A stretch of 64,000 nucleotides of DNA, from positions 806,001 through 870,000 of the forward strand of contig NZ_CP132194.1 of the NCBI RefSeq assembly GCF_030718935.1, given 5' to 3'. Of the stretch, positions 35,550 through 45,633 are shown piece by piece (within the stretch, counting starts at the first letter, position 1; each line of letters opens with the position of its first letter). A program made the translations under genes and the position numbers. This DNA comes from Psychrobacter sp. M13 (lineage in GTDB: Bacteria; Pseudomonadota; Gammaproteobacteria; Pseudomonadales; Moraxellaceae). Below the pieces are notes generated by a model, which worked only from the letters and a program-made list of their open reading frames with translations, was not told the DNA's origin and made no database searches.

Positions 35550-37757
35550 ATGACTACAGATTCTCAAAAAGCACCTAACTCGACTAATAGTAATCCTAAC
35601 GATGATGATATTGATCTACTGGCATTGCTTTGGGTGGTATTGAGAGGCTGGAAGATTATTTTGCTACTGGCTATATTGGGTCTAATAGTAGGGGTGCTTT
35701 ATGGGCGCTATGTTAATCCAACCTTTAAATCTGATGCATTAATACAAATAGAAGATAATTCATCAGGTATCTCAGCACTTGGTAGCGATATTTCAGACTT
35801 AGTCGCTCCTCAATCTAACAAAGCCCAAACAGAAACAGAGCTTATCAGATCACGAATGATATTAGAGCCAGTGGTTAATCTGCTGAATCTGCGTATCCGC
35901 TTATCTGATCCTGAGATTGGCTATATTGATAAAATCAAGAGCAATCGTACTGATACTCAAATTAATACAACTGAGGATGTCAATCTTCGAACTGAAGATG
36001 GTCAGGCAAGAATCAGCCAGTTTAATGTCTCTCAGGGTTATCTCAATCAAGCTTTTACTTTAGTAAGATCTGAGTCAGGCTTTACGCTGAGTAATGGCTT
36101 CGACGAATTTAAAGGTCAGCTTGATAAAGCTCATCAGTTCAAAGGTGTAGATGGTCAGATTCAGATCACAGTGACTGACTTACCTAATGACTCGCATCCC
36201 GTTATTATCTCTAAACAATCGTTACAGCGGACTACTGACGCTATAAACAGCTCATTGACAGTTGGGGAAAAAGGCCAGCAGACAGGTATCATTCAGCTAT
36301 CGATGACAGGACCTAACCAACAACAAACCAGCCTAATTCTAGAAGAAGTCATCCGCTCATACATTGCTCAAAACCAATCACGTGGCTCTGAAGAGACAAC
36401 CAAAACAATTGCCTTTATGGAAACTCAGATTCCGTTACTAAAGGAAAAGCTTGAAGATTCTGAAGCAGTCTTTAATGATTTTCGTAAAGAGAACGGTACT
36501 ATTGATGTTAGTCAAGAGGCTGAAATCTTGCTATCTGAAAACGCTCAGATCGATGCTCAGCTCAACGAGCTAAAGCTTAAAAAAGCCGATCTAACAACTT
36601 ATTATACAGAAGAGCATCCATTAGTTATTCAGATAAATGATCAGCTTAGAGTCTTAAATGCGCGGAAACAAGATATTGATAACACTATTACAGGACTGCC
36701 CGAAGTACAGAGAGAGTTCTTAAAGCTATCACAAGATACTGAGATTAATAGAGAGATCTATCTCACTTTATTAAAGAATTATGAGCAGCTAAAGATTGTC
36801 AAAGCAGGTCAAGTAGGTTATGCACGGATTATTGATCTTCCTATTAATACTTTCAATGCCATTGCACCTAAAAAGCTATTAATATGGACACTAGCGACTT
36901 TGTTAGGGGCAATGATCGGTACTATCTTAGCTCTGATCAAAGGCCTACTTAGAAATGCAGTGAAAGATCCTGAACGCCTCGAAGCCAAAACCGGCGTGCC
37001 AGTCATTGCCACTATTCCGCGCTCACCTTTGCTAACTCGACTAGGTAAGAGTAAAAAGTCTCAAAACCTTTTGTTAGCTCATGCCGATAGTAATAGCTTA
37101 AGCTATGAAGCGATAAAGAGTCTAAGAACCAATTTAATGTTCGGTATGCCAACAGTAGGTAAAATAGGTCAACGTGCCAAAGTCATCTTGATTACTGGCG
37201 AGAGCCCAGGAGTGGGTAAGTCGTTTATCTCATCTAACCTATCTGAAGTATTTGCACAGCTCAACAAAAAAGTTCTAGTTGTCGATGCTGATATGCGTCT
37301 AGGCGAGCTGCATAAAATGTTCAATATGACTCAAGATAATGGTTTAGGTAATTATTTAGCGCAAGGTGTCAATCTAGTCGATGTCATTCACCCAACAGCT
37401 ATAGACAATATTGATTTTATACCTAGAGGTCAGCACCCACATAATCCAGCGTCGCTACTATCTGGAGATAGGTTCAGCGCTATGATGACTGAACTTAATG
37501 AGCATTATGATTATATCGTTATTGATTCTCCTCCTTTATTAGCGGCCTCAGATGCCATAATTATGTCACAGTACGCTGACAAGGTGCTGATGGTAACGCG
37601 TTACGATCAGTCCATTGAGGGTCAAGTCGTTTATGCTATGAAGCAGATGAACAAGGCCAATATCCAAGTCGATGGTATTATTCTCAATGATGTGCAACAA
37701 GGTCTAATGAGTAAGTATAGCTATCATTACAGCTATGCCTATGGTAATAATAAATAA
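35550..37757 (+). CDS. wzc: Capsule co-polymerase / tyrosine autokinase Wzc
   Basis: Inner-membrane BY-kinase controlling chain length and export. Wzz-type N-terminal domain with membrane helix 1 (about 35-55) and a coiled-coil periplasmic part (about 280-390). Membrane helix 2 (about 440-465) precedes the cytosolic kinase with Walker A GESPGVGKS near 550, Walker A' VVDADMR, and Walker B YIVIDSPPLLAA near 655. Regulatory tyrosine cluster Y723, Y725, Y727, Y729, Y731 at the C-terminus. 735 residues. No obvious ribosome site is seen before ATG 35550. Confidence 0.94.
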   Translation: MTTDSQKAPNSTNSNPNDDDIDLLALLWVVLRGWKIILLLAILGLIVGVLYGRYVNPTFKSDALIQIEDNSSGISALGSDISDLVAPQSNKAQTETELIRSRMILEPVVNLLNLRIRLSDPEIGYIDKIKSNRTDTQINTTEDVNLRTEDGQARISQFNVSQGYLNQAFTLVRSESGFTLSNGFDEFKGQLDKAHQFKGVDGQIQITVTDLPNDSHPVIISKQSLQRTTDAINSSLTVGEKGQQTGIIQLSMTGPNQQQTSLILEEVIRSYIAQNQSRGSEETTKTIAFMETQIPLLKEKLEDSEAVFNDFRKENGTIDVSQEAEILLSENAQIDAQLNELKLKKADLTTYYTEEHPLVIQINDQLRVLNARKQDIDNTITGLPEVQREFLKLSQDTEINREIYLTLLKNYEQLKIVKAGQVGYARIIDLPINTFNAIAPKKLLIWTLATLLGAMIGTILALIKGLLRNAVKDPERLEAKTGVPVIATIPRSPLLTRLGKSKKSQNLLLAHADSNSLSYEAIKSLRTNLMFGMPTVGKIGQRAKVILITGESPGVGKSFISSNLSEVFAQLNKKVLVVDADMRLGELHKMFNMTQDNGLGNYLAQGVNLVDVIHPTAIDNIDFIPRGQHPHNPASLLSGDRFSAMMTELNEHYDYIVIDSPPLLAASDAIIMSQYADKVLMVTRYDQSIEGQVVYAMKQMNKANIQVDGIILNDVQQGLMSKYSYHYSYAYGNNK

Positions 37758-37825
37758 CTATTGTTTTGTTAGTTCCGTATACTATTAAGCAAGTTTCTAG
37801 AGTATGAATAAAACAGTTGCCAACT

Positions 37826-39856
37826 ATGTCTATAGAATCAAAAGGTATTAATACTCAGCAGAATGATGAGGCTAATAGCTGGTCGAAACATACTGCTGAT
37901 TCTTTATTAGCCCTGCCGCGCAGTAGTAAGCGAGCTATTTTAATTTCAGCTGATTTTATTATGGCTGTCGTTTGCTTATATCTTGCTATTGCAGCACGAT
38001 ATGGTTATATAGGTAGCCATATAAGTCTGTTGAGCCTATGCTTATATGCTTCTATTCCAGTAATAGGACTCTATGTCATTGGGTTTTATAAAGGCATCGC
38101 TCGTAGCTTTTTTTATGCTTCTATGGGTAATGTTCTACAATTGTTTTTCGTATTAATTGTCATTGCACAAACTGCATTATATTTTCAACTGGCACCAAGT
38201 ATTCCTCGTGCGGTTCCAATTTTATTTTTATTTTTATTTTTTATTTGGTTATGGAATAGTCGTCTGACCATTAGAGAGTTATTGGCACGCCTGCAAGGTC
38301 AACGTCAGCACCCTCGCAATATGGATGATTATGACGATGTGCTTATTTATGGTGCAGGGGAGGCGGGTAAAGAGTTATTAGAGGGACTAAAAAACTCGCA
38401 TAAGTATAATGTAGTTGCTTTCATTGATGATGACCCTCAATTAGATAATGCTTATGTATTTGGCAAACGTATTTATAGTGCTGATAAACTTATAGAAATC
38501 GTGTCAAAGCTGAATATCTCGCAAGTCTTTTTAGCGATTCCCTCTATCAGCCGTTCACGCAAAAGACAGATCATCGATAAGCTTGCCGGCATCTCTATTC
38601 AGATAAAAGAGCTACCAAGCCTAGAAGAGATCGCGGATGGCAAAGTTACGGTCAGCAGTATGCGCAAGGTCGATATCCTAGATGTCTTAGACCGTCAAAC
38701 CGTTCAGCCAGTCGCCAGTCTGTTACAGCTCAATATCACTGATAAATGTGTGCTAGTGACAGGTGCGGGCGGCTCTATTGGCAGTGAGCTATGCCGACAG
38801 ATTGTAAAAAACCAGCCTAAGCTTTTGGTGCTTTATGAGTTATCTGAATTTGCCCTTTATAGTATCCACCAAGAGCTGATCGCCAAAGTCGCGAGCAAAG
38901 ATATTTATAAAGGCATCGACGTTGTCGCAATGATAGGTAATGTGACCAATCAAGACCATTTGACACGCATACTCAAGCGTTATCAGATCCAAACGGTTTA
39001 TCACGCTGCTGCTTATAAGCATGTCCCTATCGTCGAAGCGAATCCTTTTGAAGGGGTTATCAATAATAGCAAAGGCACTTACCACTGTGCGCGTGCCGCT
39101 ATCGAAGCAAAAGTTGCAACCTTTGTGCTGATTTCGACGGATAAAGCAGTACGACCGACTAATATAATGGGCGCATCCAAACGCTTAGCTGAGCTAGTTT
39201 GTCAAGGCTTGAGCCACGATAGTAGTAATACTGAAACCTGTATAAGTATGGTACGCTTCGGTAATGTGCTCGGTTCATCAGGATCAGTAGTACCTGTGTT
39301 CACTAAGCAGATCGAAAAAGGTCAGCCTATTACGGTGACTCATCCTGATGTTACCCGTTACTTTATGACTATCCCAGAGGCTGCCAACTTAGTTATCCAA
39401 GCTGGCGCGATGGCTAAAGGCGGTGAGGTATTCGTATTAGATATGGGTGATCCTGTTAAGATAGTAGATCTAGCACAGCGGATGATCCAGCTAAGTGGCT
39501 TTGAAGTTAAAGATGATGAACATCCTCAAGGCGATATCGAAGTAATATTCACAGGTTTACGTCCTGGCGAAAAGCTCTATGAAGAGCTGATCATCGGTGA
39601 AGACAATGTTGAAGATACTGATCATCCGCTGATTATGCAAGCGATGGAGCATAGCTTCCCATTAAACGATCTTGAAGACATTTTGTTTAAGCTAGCTGAT
39701 AAAGCAAAATTATATGATGTAGAATGGCTAAAAGAGCAGTTTAGGCATTTTGTGGTAGGATATCAGGAAGGGACGCCCGCAGAAGATGACAGTAACGATA
39801 GAACTGGTACGGATAAGTATATAGCAAAAATAAGTCAAACAATAAAACTAGGTTGA
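37826..39856 (+). CDS. gdr: UDP-GlcNAc 4,6-dehydratase, membrane type (PglF/WbpM/CapD family)
   Basis: Makes UDP-4-keto-6-deoxy-GlcNAc, precursor of QuiNAc4NAc (bacillosamine) or FucNAc. Four N-terminal membrane helices (about 30-145), a CoA-binding-like Rossmann domain (VLIYGAGEAGKELLEGL, about 173), then the catalytic SDR domain with VTGAGGSIGSELCRQI near 310 and STDKAVRPTNIMGASKR near 437, where Met replaces the usual catalytic Tyr as in this family. 676 residues from ATG 37826; a TTG three codons before is in frame. With pglC/D/E-like genes at 52.8-56.6 kb the QuiNAc4NAc route is favoured. Confidence 0.9.
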   Translation: MSIESKGINTQQNDEANSWSKHTADSLLALPRSSKRAILISADFIMAVVCLYLAIAARYGYIGSHISLLSLCLYASIPVIGLYVIGFYKGIARSFFYASMGNVLQLFFVLIVIAQTALYFQLAPSIPRAVPILFLFLFFIWLWNSRLTIRELLARLQGQRQHPRNMDDYDDVLIYGAGEAGKELLEGLKNSHKYNVVAFIDDDPQLDNAYVFGKRIYSADKLIEIVSKLNISQVFLAIPSISRSRKRQIIDKLAGISIQIKELPSLEEIADGKVTVSSMRKVDILDVLDRQTVQPVASLLQLNITDKCVLVTGAGGSIGSELCRQIVKNQPKLLVLYELSEFALYSIHQELIAKVASKDIYKGIDVVAMIGNVTNQDHLTRILKRYQIQTVYHAAAYKHVPIVEANPFEGVINNSKGTYHCARAAIEAKVATFVLISTDKAVRPTNIMGASKRLAELVCQGLSHDSSNTETCISMVRFGNVLGSSGSVVPVFTKQIEKGQPITVTHPDVTRYFMTIPEAANLVIQAGAMAKGGEVFVLDMGDPVKIVDLAQRMIQLSGFEVKDDEHPQGDIEVIFTGLRPGEKLYEELIIGEDNVEDTDHPLIMQAMEHSFPLNDLEDILFKLADKAKLYDVEWLKEQFRHFVVGYQEGTPAEDDSNDRTGTDKYIAKISQTIKLG

Positions 39857-39865
39857 TAATAAATT

Positions 39866-41143
39866 ATGATGAACATTAACGACATTAAGATAGCAGTAAT
39901 AGGTCTAGGCTATGTAGGATTGCCTTTAGCTGTAGAATTTGGCAAGCATCGTTCAGTAGTAGGGTTCGATATACATGATGAGCGTATCTCGGCTCTCAAA
40001 GCAGGTACTGATCATACCTTGGAAGTTAGCGGTGAAGAGCTAGCGCAAGCGGCCCATTTAACGTATAGCTCAAATATCAGTGAGCTAAAAGACTGTAACT
40101 TTTTTATCGTGACGGTTCCGACCCCGATAGATGACTATAAGCAGCCTGACCTTACTCCGTTAATTAAAGCGTCAGAAGCTATCGGTAGTCTACTCAAAAA
40201 AGATGACATCGTGGTTTACGAGTCAACGGTCTATCCAGGAGCGACAGAAGAAGTCTGTATTCCTGTATTAGAAAAAGTGTCTGGTCTGACATTTAATCAA
40301 GACTTTTATGCAGGTTATAGTCCTGAGCGCATCAATCCAGGTGATAAAGAGCACCGCGTGACTAATATTCTAAAGGTAACAGCCGGATCGACGCCTGAGA
40401 TTGCTGACCTTGTTGATGAGGTCTATAACCTTATCATTACTGCTGGTACGCACAAAGCGTCTTCTATAAAAGTAGCAGAAGCGGCAAAAGTCATCGAGAA
40501 TACCCAACGTGATGTCAATATTGCTTTAATTAACGAGCTTGCCGTAATATTTAATAAGATGGGCATAGATACTCAGGCAGTGCTAGAAGCTGCGGGTACT
40601 AAGTGGAACTTTTTACCATTTCGCCCAGGTCTAGTCGGTGGTCATTGTATCGGTGTTGATCCGTATTATTTAACTCATAAGGCGCAAGCTATCGGCTATA
40701 ATCCAGAGATTATTCTCGCGGGTCGTCGTTTAAATGACAGCATGGGCGAGTATGTCGTCACTCAACTAGTCAAAACCATGATCAAAAAGCGCATTCAAGT
40801 AGAAGGTGCGAGAGTTTTAATCTTAGGGCTTAGCTTTAAAGAAAACTGCCCGGATGTACGCAATACTAAGGTTATAGATATCGTCCATGAACTAGAAGAG
40901 TATAATATCGAGGTTGATGTCTACGATCCTTGGGTAGATAGTGCCTCGGCTCAGCACGAATATGATATTACGCCTATCGATAAGCCTGTTGCCGATCAAT
41001 ACGATGGTATCATCTTAGCGGTTGCCCATGAGCAGTTCATCGATATGGGTATAGATAACATACGTGCATTAGGTAAGGATGATCATGTCCTTTATGATCT
41101 TAAATATATCTTTACTAAAGATGAAACTGATATCCGTCTATAA
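39866..41143 (+). CDS. tviB: UDP-N-acetyl-hexosamine 6-dehydrogenase (TviB/WbpO-like)
   Basis: NAD-dependent nucleotide-sugar dehydrogenase oxidising UDP-GlcNAc or UDP-GalNAc to the uronic acid. N-terminal Rossmann motif [17 protein letters not shown], the catalytic C261 in [20 protein letters not shown], and the C-terminal [20 protein letters not shown], all typical of the TviB/WbpO/WbpA branch. 425 residues. The next gene is a TviC/WbpP-type epimerase, so the pair makes UDP-GalNAcA, as in Vi antigen synthesis. Two start ATGs are adjacent (39866, 39869). Confidence 0.9.
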   Translation: MMNINDIKIAVIGLGYVGLPLAVEFGKHRSVVGFDIHDERISALKAGTDHTLEVSGEELAQAAHLTYSSNISELKDCNFFIVTVPTPIDDYKQPDLTPLIKASEAIGSLLKKDDIVVYESTVYPGATEEVCIPVLEKVSGLTFNQDFYAGYSPERINPGDKEHRVTNILKVTAGSTPEIADLVDEVYNLIITAGTHKASSIKVAEAAKVIENTQRDVNIALINELAVIFNKMGIDTQAVLEAAGTKWNFLPFRPGLVGGHCIGVDPYYLTHKAQAIGYNPEIILAGRRLNDSMGEYVVTQLVKTMIKKRIQVEGARVLILGLSFKENCPDVRNTKVIDIVHELEEYNIEVDVYDPWVDSASAQHEYDITPIDKPVADQYDGIILAVAHEQFIDMGIDNIRALGKDDHVLYDLKYIFTKDETDIRL

Positions 41144-41167
41144 CTTATACAGCAATACGAGAAGATT

Positions 41168-42199
41168 ATGACAGCTACCGCGTACGAAGCAGTAAAACAA
41201 ACAATATTGACTGAACCTAAGACTTGGTTGATCACTGGAGTAGCAGGTTTCATTGGCTCTAATTTATTAGAGACTTTACTGCTCCTTAATCAGAAAGTAG
41301 TTGGGTTAGATAACTTTGCAACAGGATTTCAGCATAATCTCGATGAGGTGCAGTCGTTAGTCAGTGCTGAGCAATGGGAAGGATTTGATTTTATAGAAGG
41401 TGACATCCGTCAGCTTGCAGACTGTCAAGCAGCGTGTAAAGGTGCAGATTACGTATTACATCAAGCTGCTCTAGGCTCTGTACCTCGCTCTATTGCTAAT
41501 CCTATCGCAACTAATGAGACCAATATTTCAGGCTTTCTAAATATGCTAGTCGCTGCTCGTGATGCCAAAGTCGCTAGCTTCACTTATGCAGCCAGTAGCT
41601 CAACGTATGGTGATCATCCAGCACTGCCCAAAGTCGAGGAAAATATAGGTAACCCTTTATCACCTTATGCAGTGACCAAATACGTCAATGAGCTATATGC
41701 CGATGTGTTTGCCCGTACTTATGGTTTTAGCACTATTGGTTTGCGCTACTTCAATATCTTTGGGAAGCGTCAAACGCCTGATGGCGCGTATGCGGCAGTC
41801 ATCCCTAAGTGGACGGCAGCGATGATCGCAGGCGATGAGGTATTTATTAATGGTGATGGCGATACCAGTCGCGACTTTAACTTCATCGAAAATGCTGTAC
41901 AGGCCAATATATTAGCAGCCGTGGCTAGTGATGAGGCTAAAAATCAAGTCTATAATGTAGCGGTCGGTGGGCGTACCACGCTCAATACTCTATTCACAGC
42001 GCTACAAGAAAATTTAGCACTCAATGGGGTGGACTATACTCAAGATGCTGTGTATAGAGACTTCCGTGAAGGAGATGTGCGTCATAGTCAGGCAGATATT
42101 AGTAAAATCAAAAATGCATTAGGCTATGAGCCGCAGTTTAATATTATTCAGGGCATAGAGAAAGCTATGCCTTGGTATGTTAAGTCTCTGAAAAAATAG
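41168..42199 (+). CDS. tviC: UDP-N-acetylglucosamine/glucuronate 4-epimerase (TviC/WbpP-like)
   Basis: Extended SDR epimerase interconverting UDP-GlcNAc(A) and UDP-GalNAc(A). Motifs: [14 protein letters not shown], the active-site [11 protein letters not shown] and [14 protein letters not shown] (Tyr/Lys dyad), [20 protein letters not shown] and [17 protein letters not shown]. The N-terminal extension of 15 residues with FIGSN and [11 protein letters not shown] matches the WbpP branch, which prefers N-acetylated sugars. 343 residues, 24 bases after tviB. Confidence 0.9.
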   Translation: MTATAYEAVKQTILTEPKTWLITGVAGFIGSNLLETLLLLNQKVVGLDNFATGFQHNLDEVQSLVSAEQWEGFDFIEGDIRQLADCQAACKGADYVLHQAALGSVPRSIANPIATNETNISGFLNMLVAARDAKVASFTYAASSSTYGDHPALPKVEENIGNPLSPYAVTKYVNELYADVFARTYGFSTIGLRYFNIFGKRQTPDGAYAAVIPKWTAAMIAGDEVFINGDGDTSRDFNFIENAVQANILAAVASDEAKNQVYNVAVGGRTTLNTLFTALQENLALNGVDYTQDAVYRDFREGDVRHSQADISKIKNALGYEPQFNIIQGIEKAMPWYVKSLKK

Positions 42200-42211
42200 T
42201 GACTTAACTTT

Positions 42212-43480
42212 ATGATTCGTAAAATTCGCACGGCATTACAGGTTGAGGATATTAGACAGCTAATGAAGAACTTCTTTTCATTATCTGTTTTGAAGTTAGT
42301 CAATGCTGTTCTGCCTTTTATAACCTTGCCTTATTTGATTAAGGTGTTGGGGCTTCAACAATATGGAGCAATTGTACTGGCACTATCTTTGATTGCTTAT
42401 TTTCAATCAGTAACAGATTATGGTTTTAATTTATCAGCGACACGAGAAATAGCAAGGCATAAGAGCAGTCGTAAGCAGTTGAGCTTTATTTACAGTAAGA
42501 CACAGGCGTCAAAGCTTTATCTATTATTGTTTTCACTGAGTATATTGATACCTGCTGTCATGATCGTGCCTCAATTTAGAGAAGATTTACTAGTATATTT
42601 ATTAATGTGCTTAATGTTGATTGGGCAGACGATGTTCCCTGAATGGTTCTTCCGAGGTGTGGAGCAGATGGGCTATATCACTATATTAGATTTGATCGTT
42701 AAGGGAAGCTTTACTATAGGTGTCTTTATATTGATCAAATCACCTGAGGATTATTGGCTTTATCCTCTGTTGTTCGGTCTAGGGTATGTGTTTATTGCCA
42801 TACTGTCTCATTTTTTAATTGTCAAGAAGTTCAAACTGTCAGTTCAGTTAGTAAAAAAGAATAGCATAATAAAAAATCTAAAATTTGGTTTTCCTTTATT
42901 TATTAATCAATTTATGCCTAATTTTTACAATAATACAACTACGTTTTTAATAGGGATGTTGCTAGGGAAGCAAGCTGCTGGTGTTTTTGGGGCAGTAAGA
43001 CAACTTGTAAACGTGTTAAGTGTACTAAATTCAGTTGTTTCCACCGTAGTATTTCCTTATTTGGTACGTAGACAAGATAAGTTCAATTTATTTAGTAAGT
43101 TTTACATGATTGGATTTTCAGCCCTAGCGATTATTCTAGTTATCTTGCATAAGTATATACTAGGATGGATGGGAATATCTGATCCGTTATCTTCTAACAT
43201 ATTTCTTATTTTGGTATTTGGCGTCACTTGTATCGTATTTTATAGTATTTACTCTACAAACTTTTTGATACCAAGGGGCTATGATAAAACTGTTATGAAA
43301 CTAACATTTATTATATCGTTAGTTGGTTTGTTGACTTCTTATCCACTTATAACCAACTTAGGTGTGATAGGCGGCGCAATAAACATTGCGTTTGCACAAT
43401 TATTAATGGGTAGTAGTGCGTTTGCTATGTATAAGATTATAAGTAAAAAATCACTTTCTTTAAATTTAAACAAGATATAG
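42212..43480 (+). CDS. wzx: O-unit flippase Wzx
   Basis: Polysaccharide transport protein of the MATE/MVF type: 422 residues in about 12 hydrophobic helices, with the Wzx-type N-terminus FFSLSVLKLVNAVLPFITLPYLI and YGAIVLALSLIAYFQSVTDYGFNLSATREIA. It would flip undecaprenyl-linked repeat units across the inner membrane. The base composition drops from here on, marking the serotype-specific part. It starts 12 bases after tviC. Confidence 0.9.
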   Translation: MIRKIRTALQVEDIRQLMKNFFSLSVLKLVNAVLPFITLPYLIKVLGLQQYGAIVLALSLIAYFQSVTDYGFNLSATREIARHKSSRKQLSFIYSKTQASKLYLLLFSLSILIPAVMIVPQFREDLLVYLLMCLMLIGQTMFPEWFFRGVEQMGYITILDLIVKGSFTIGVFILIKSPEDYWLYPLLFGLGYVFIAILSHFLIVKKFKLSVQLVKKNSIIKNLKFGFPLFINQFMPNFYNNTTTFLIGMLLGKQAAGVFGAVRQLVNVLSVLNSVVSTVVFPYLVRRQDKFNLFSKFYMIGFSALAIILVILHKYILGWMGISDPLSSNIFLILVFGVTCIVFYSIYSTNFLIPRGYDKTVMKLTFIISLVGLLTSYPLITNLGVIGGAINIAFAQLLMGSSAFAMYKIISKKSLSLNLNKI

Positions 43481-43490
43481 GAAGCATCAA

Positions 43491-44444
43491 ATGAATACAG
43501 TAGGTTTTCCAATAAGTGATAAGTCAAATGAAAATCGTCGTGCGCTAGTGCCATCTGACATAGCTCATTTTAGAAACCCTAATAGTATATATGTCGAAAA
43601 TGGTTATGGAGAGGTTCTAGGATATAGTGATGATGATTACATCAACGCGGGTATAAATGTTGCATCTCGTGAAGAAACTCTTAGAAAAGATATCATTTGT
43701 GATCCTAAAATTGGTGATGCTAAATATCTCAATGAATTAGATAGCCAAGTTATTTTTGGATGGGTGCACGCTGTTCAAAATCGAGATATAACGGATACTT
43801 TAATTAATAAAAAGCTTACTGCTTATGCTTGGGAGGATATGTTTGACGAAGGTAGACATGTCTTTTGGCGAAATAATGAAATTGCTGGTGAAGCTGCGAT
43901 TATACATGCATACACATTACATGGATTATTTCCTTACAACACAAAAGTTGCTTTAATAGGGCGCGGTAACATAGCCCGTGGTGCTTTAAAGATACTGACT
44001 ATGATGGGTGCTGAAGTTACGGTGTATAATCGTCATACAGAAGCTCTACTAAGAAAAGAAATCGCAGAGTATGATGTCATCGTAAATGCTATTTTATGGG
44101 ATACAAACCGTAAAGACCATATTGTGTATAAAGAAGATCTAAAGCGAATGAAGAAAGGGTCTATGATTATTGACATCTCCTGCGATAGAAACGGAGGTAT
44201 TGAAACCTGTACTCCAACGACTTTAGAAGATCCGATATATAAAGTTGAAGGTGTTGTACATTACATGGTTGACCATACACCCACATTATTCTACAAAACT
44301 ATTTCACATAGTTTGAGCGAAAGTATTATTACCTATCTAGATAATATGATTGAAGGCACTATTAATCCTGTCACACAAGCAGCATTGATTATAGATACAG
44401 GTAAAATTGTAGATCAACGTATTAATGATTTTCAAGGAAGATAG
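43491..44444 (+). CDS. N5-(carboxyethyl)ornithine synthase-like opine dehydrogenase
   Basis: Alanine dehydrogenase/transhydrogenase-fold protein: an N-terminal AlaDH-PNT type domain (NENRRALVPSDI near 14-25) and a central Rossmann motif KVALIGRGNIARGALKIL (about 151-168). IDISCDRNGGIE and VDHTPTLFYKTISHSLSE follow, all in the pattern I recall for lactococcal N5-(carboxyethyl)ornithine synthase, which reductively condenses pyruvate with the side-chain amino group of ornithine or lysine. 317 residues, equal to that enzyme. In a capsule locus it would supply N-(1-carboxyethyl)lysine or -ornithine. AGGAAG precedes ATG 43491. Substrate is inferred. Two bases separate it from the ATP-grasp gene. 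Confidence 0.75.
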   Translation: MNTVGFPISDKSNENRRALVPSDIAHFRNPNSIYVENGYGEVLGYSDDDYINAGINVASREETLRKDIICDPKIGDAKYLNELDSQVIFGWVHAVQNRDITDTLINKKLTAYAWEDMFDEGRHVFWRNNEIAGEAAIIHAYTLHGLFPYNTKVALIGRGNIARGALKILTMMGAEVTVYNRHTEALLRKEIAEYDVIVNAILWDTNRKDHIVYKEDLKRMKKGSMIIDISCDRNGGIETCTPTTLEDPIYKVEGVVHYMVDHTPTLFYKTISHSLSESIITYLDNMIEGTINPVTQAALIIDTGKIVDQRINDFQGR

Positions 44445-44446
44445 TC

Positions 44447-45571
44447 ATGTCTAAAATGTATATAAGAGATGTTGTTTTATCTAATAAGTTGCTTAAAAAA
44501 GCATATACAAAGTATCGAAATAAAACGACTAATGATCTAATGAATAGTGTTGAGCTTGATGAATATCTTGAAAAAGCAGAAAAAGTACTGCTAGACAAAG
44601 TGCCTACTATAGTAGTAGGTTTGGTAAAAGGTGCCGATAGCTATTCAGACATAGGTTTAACTAGAGAAAGAGATTACTATCCAAAGTATGAAAGATTTTT
44701 AAAGAATAATAATATTGTTTATGAGTATTATAATCCTTTACTTTCAAATTGGATGGAGCAAGCCGAACGTTTTGATCTAATAGTCTGGAATACATCTTCT
44801 GACCCCTCCACGCAAGAAATCGCTGAAGGAAAGATCTATATCTTAGAACAAATGGGTAAGAAATGCCTGCCTAGTTATAATGAAGTTTGGTCTTATGAGA
44901 ACAAGATAAGAGCAAATTACTTATATGAATTGCATGATCTACCATCTATCCCTACATTCATTAGTCATTCTAAATCTGAAACATTAGATTATTTAGCCAA
45001 AGCTAAATTTCCAATAATTTCAAAGATAACTACAGGTTCTGCTTCCTATGGCGTTGATAAAATTGACAATCTGAAAGAAGCAAAAAAGCTTGTTAACCAA
45101 GTTTTCTCTTATAAGGGCAAAGAGACTTATTTTAAATATATAAATCAAAAAGAGTATGTCTACTTTCAGGATTTTATTGAAGATGCGACTTATGATTTGC
45201 GGATCATGTGTGTTGGAGAGGATCTCTTTGGATACTATCGATACCCAAACGAAGGAGATTTTAGAGCATCAGGTGCAGGTAATTACCAAAAGAAGGAAAT
45301 CCCTGTAGAGGCTTTAGAATTAGCTTACCAAGTGTATAAAGCTTTCGGTTCAAATTTTTTGGCTACTGACTTTGTCTATAGCGAAAAAACAAAACAATTT
45401 TTAATTATTGAATCATCAGTCTTTATTGGTGTAGATAGCTGTGAACAGTTAGCTATAAATGATGTAGCGGGAAAGTATATTAGAAAATCTGCAAATGAAT
45501 ACGATTTTGTAGAAGGAAGGTTTTGGGTACAGGAATTGACTCTAAAAAATATAATAGAACGACAGTTTTAG
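44447..45571 (+). CDS. ATP-grasp ligase of the RimK-like type, probable amino acid-uronate amide ligase
   Basis: ATP-grasp features in the C-terminal two thirds: FPIISKITTGSASYGVDKI (about 180-200, nucleotide-binding loop), YFQDFIEDATYDLRIMCVG, DFRASGAGNY, and the metal-binding end FLIIESSVFIGVD. The N-terminal 150 residues form a substrate domain (YYNPLLSNWMEQAERFDLIVW). 374 residues. ATP-grasp ligases form amide bonds between a carboxylate and an amine. Directly behind a carboxyethyl amino acid dehydrogenase and before Ugd, an amide of that amino acid with a uronic acid is the simplest reading. The acceptor is unproven. Confidence 0.7.
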   Translation: MSKMYIRDVVLSNKLLKKAYTKYRNKTTNDLMNSVELDEYLEKAEKVLLDKVPTIVVGLVKGADSYSDIGLTRERDYYPKYERFLKNNNIVYEYYNPLLSNWMEQAERFDLIVWNTSSDPSTQEIAEGKIYILEQMGKKCLPSYNEVWSYENKIRANYLYELHDLPSIPTFISHSKSETLDYLAKAKFPIISKITTGSASYGVDKIDNLKEAKKLVNQVFSYKGKETYFKYINQKEYVYFQDFIEDATYDLRIMCVGEDLFGYYRYPNEGDFRASGAGNYQKKEIPVEALELAYQVYKAFGSNFLATDFVYSEKTKQFLIIESSVFIGVDSCEQLAINDVAGKYIRKSANEYDFVEGRFWVQELTLKNIIERQF

Positions 45572-45633
45572 TGTATATATATTCTCCGAGCAATATTTGA
45601 TTATTTTAATTATATAGTTTTTAGGTCTAACTT

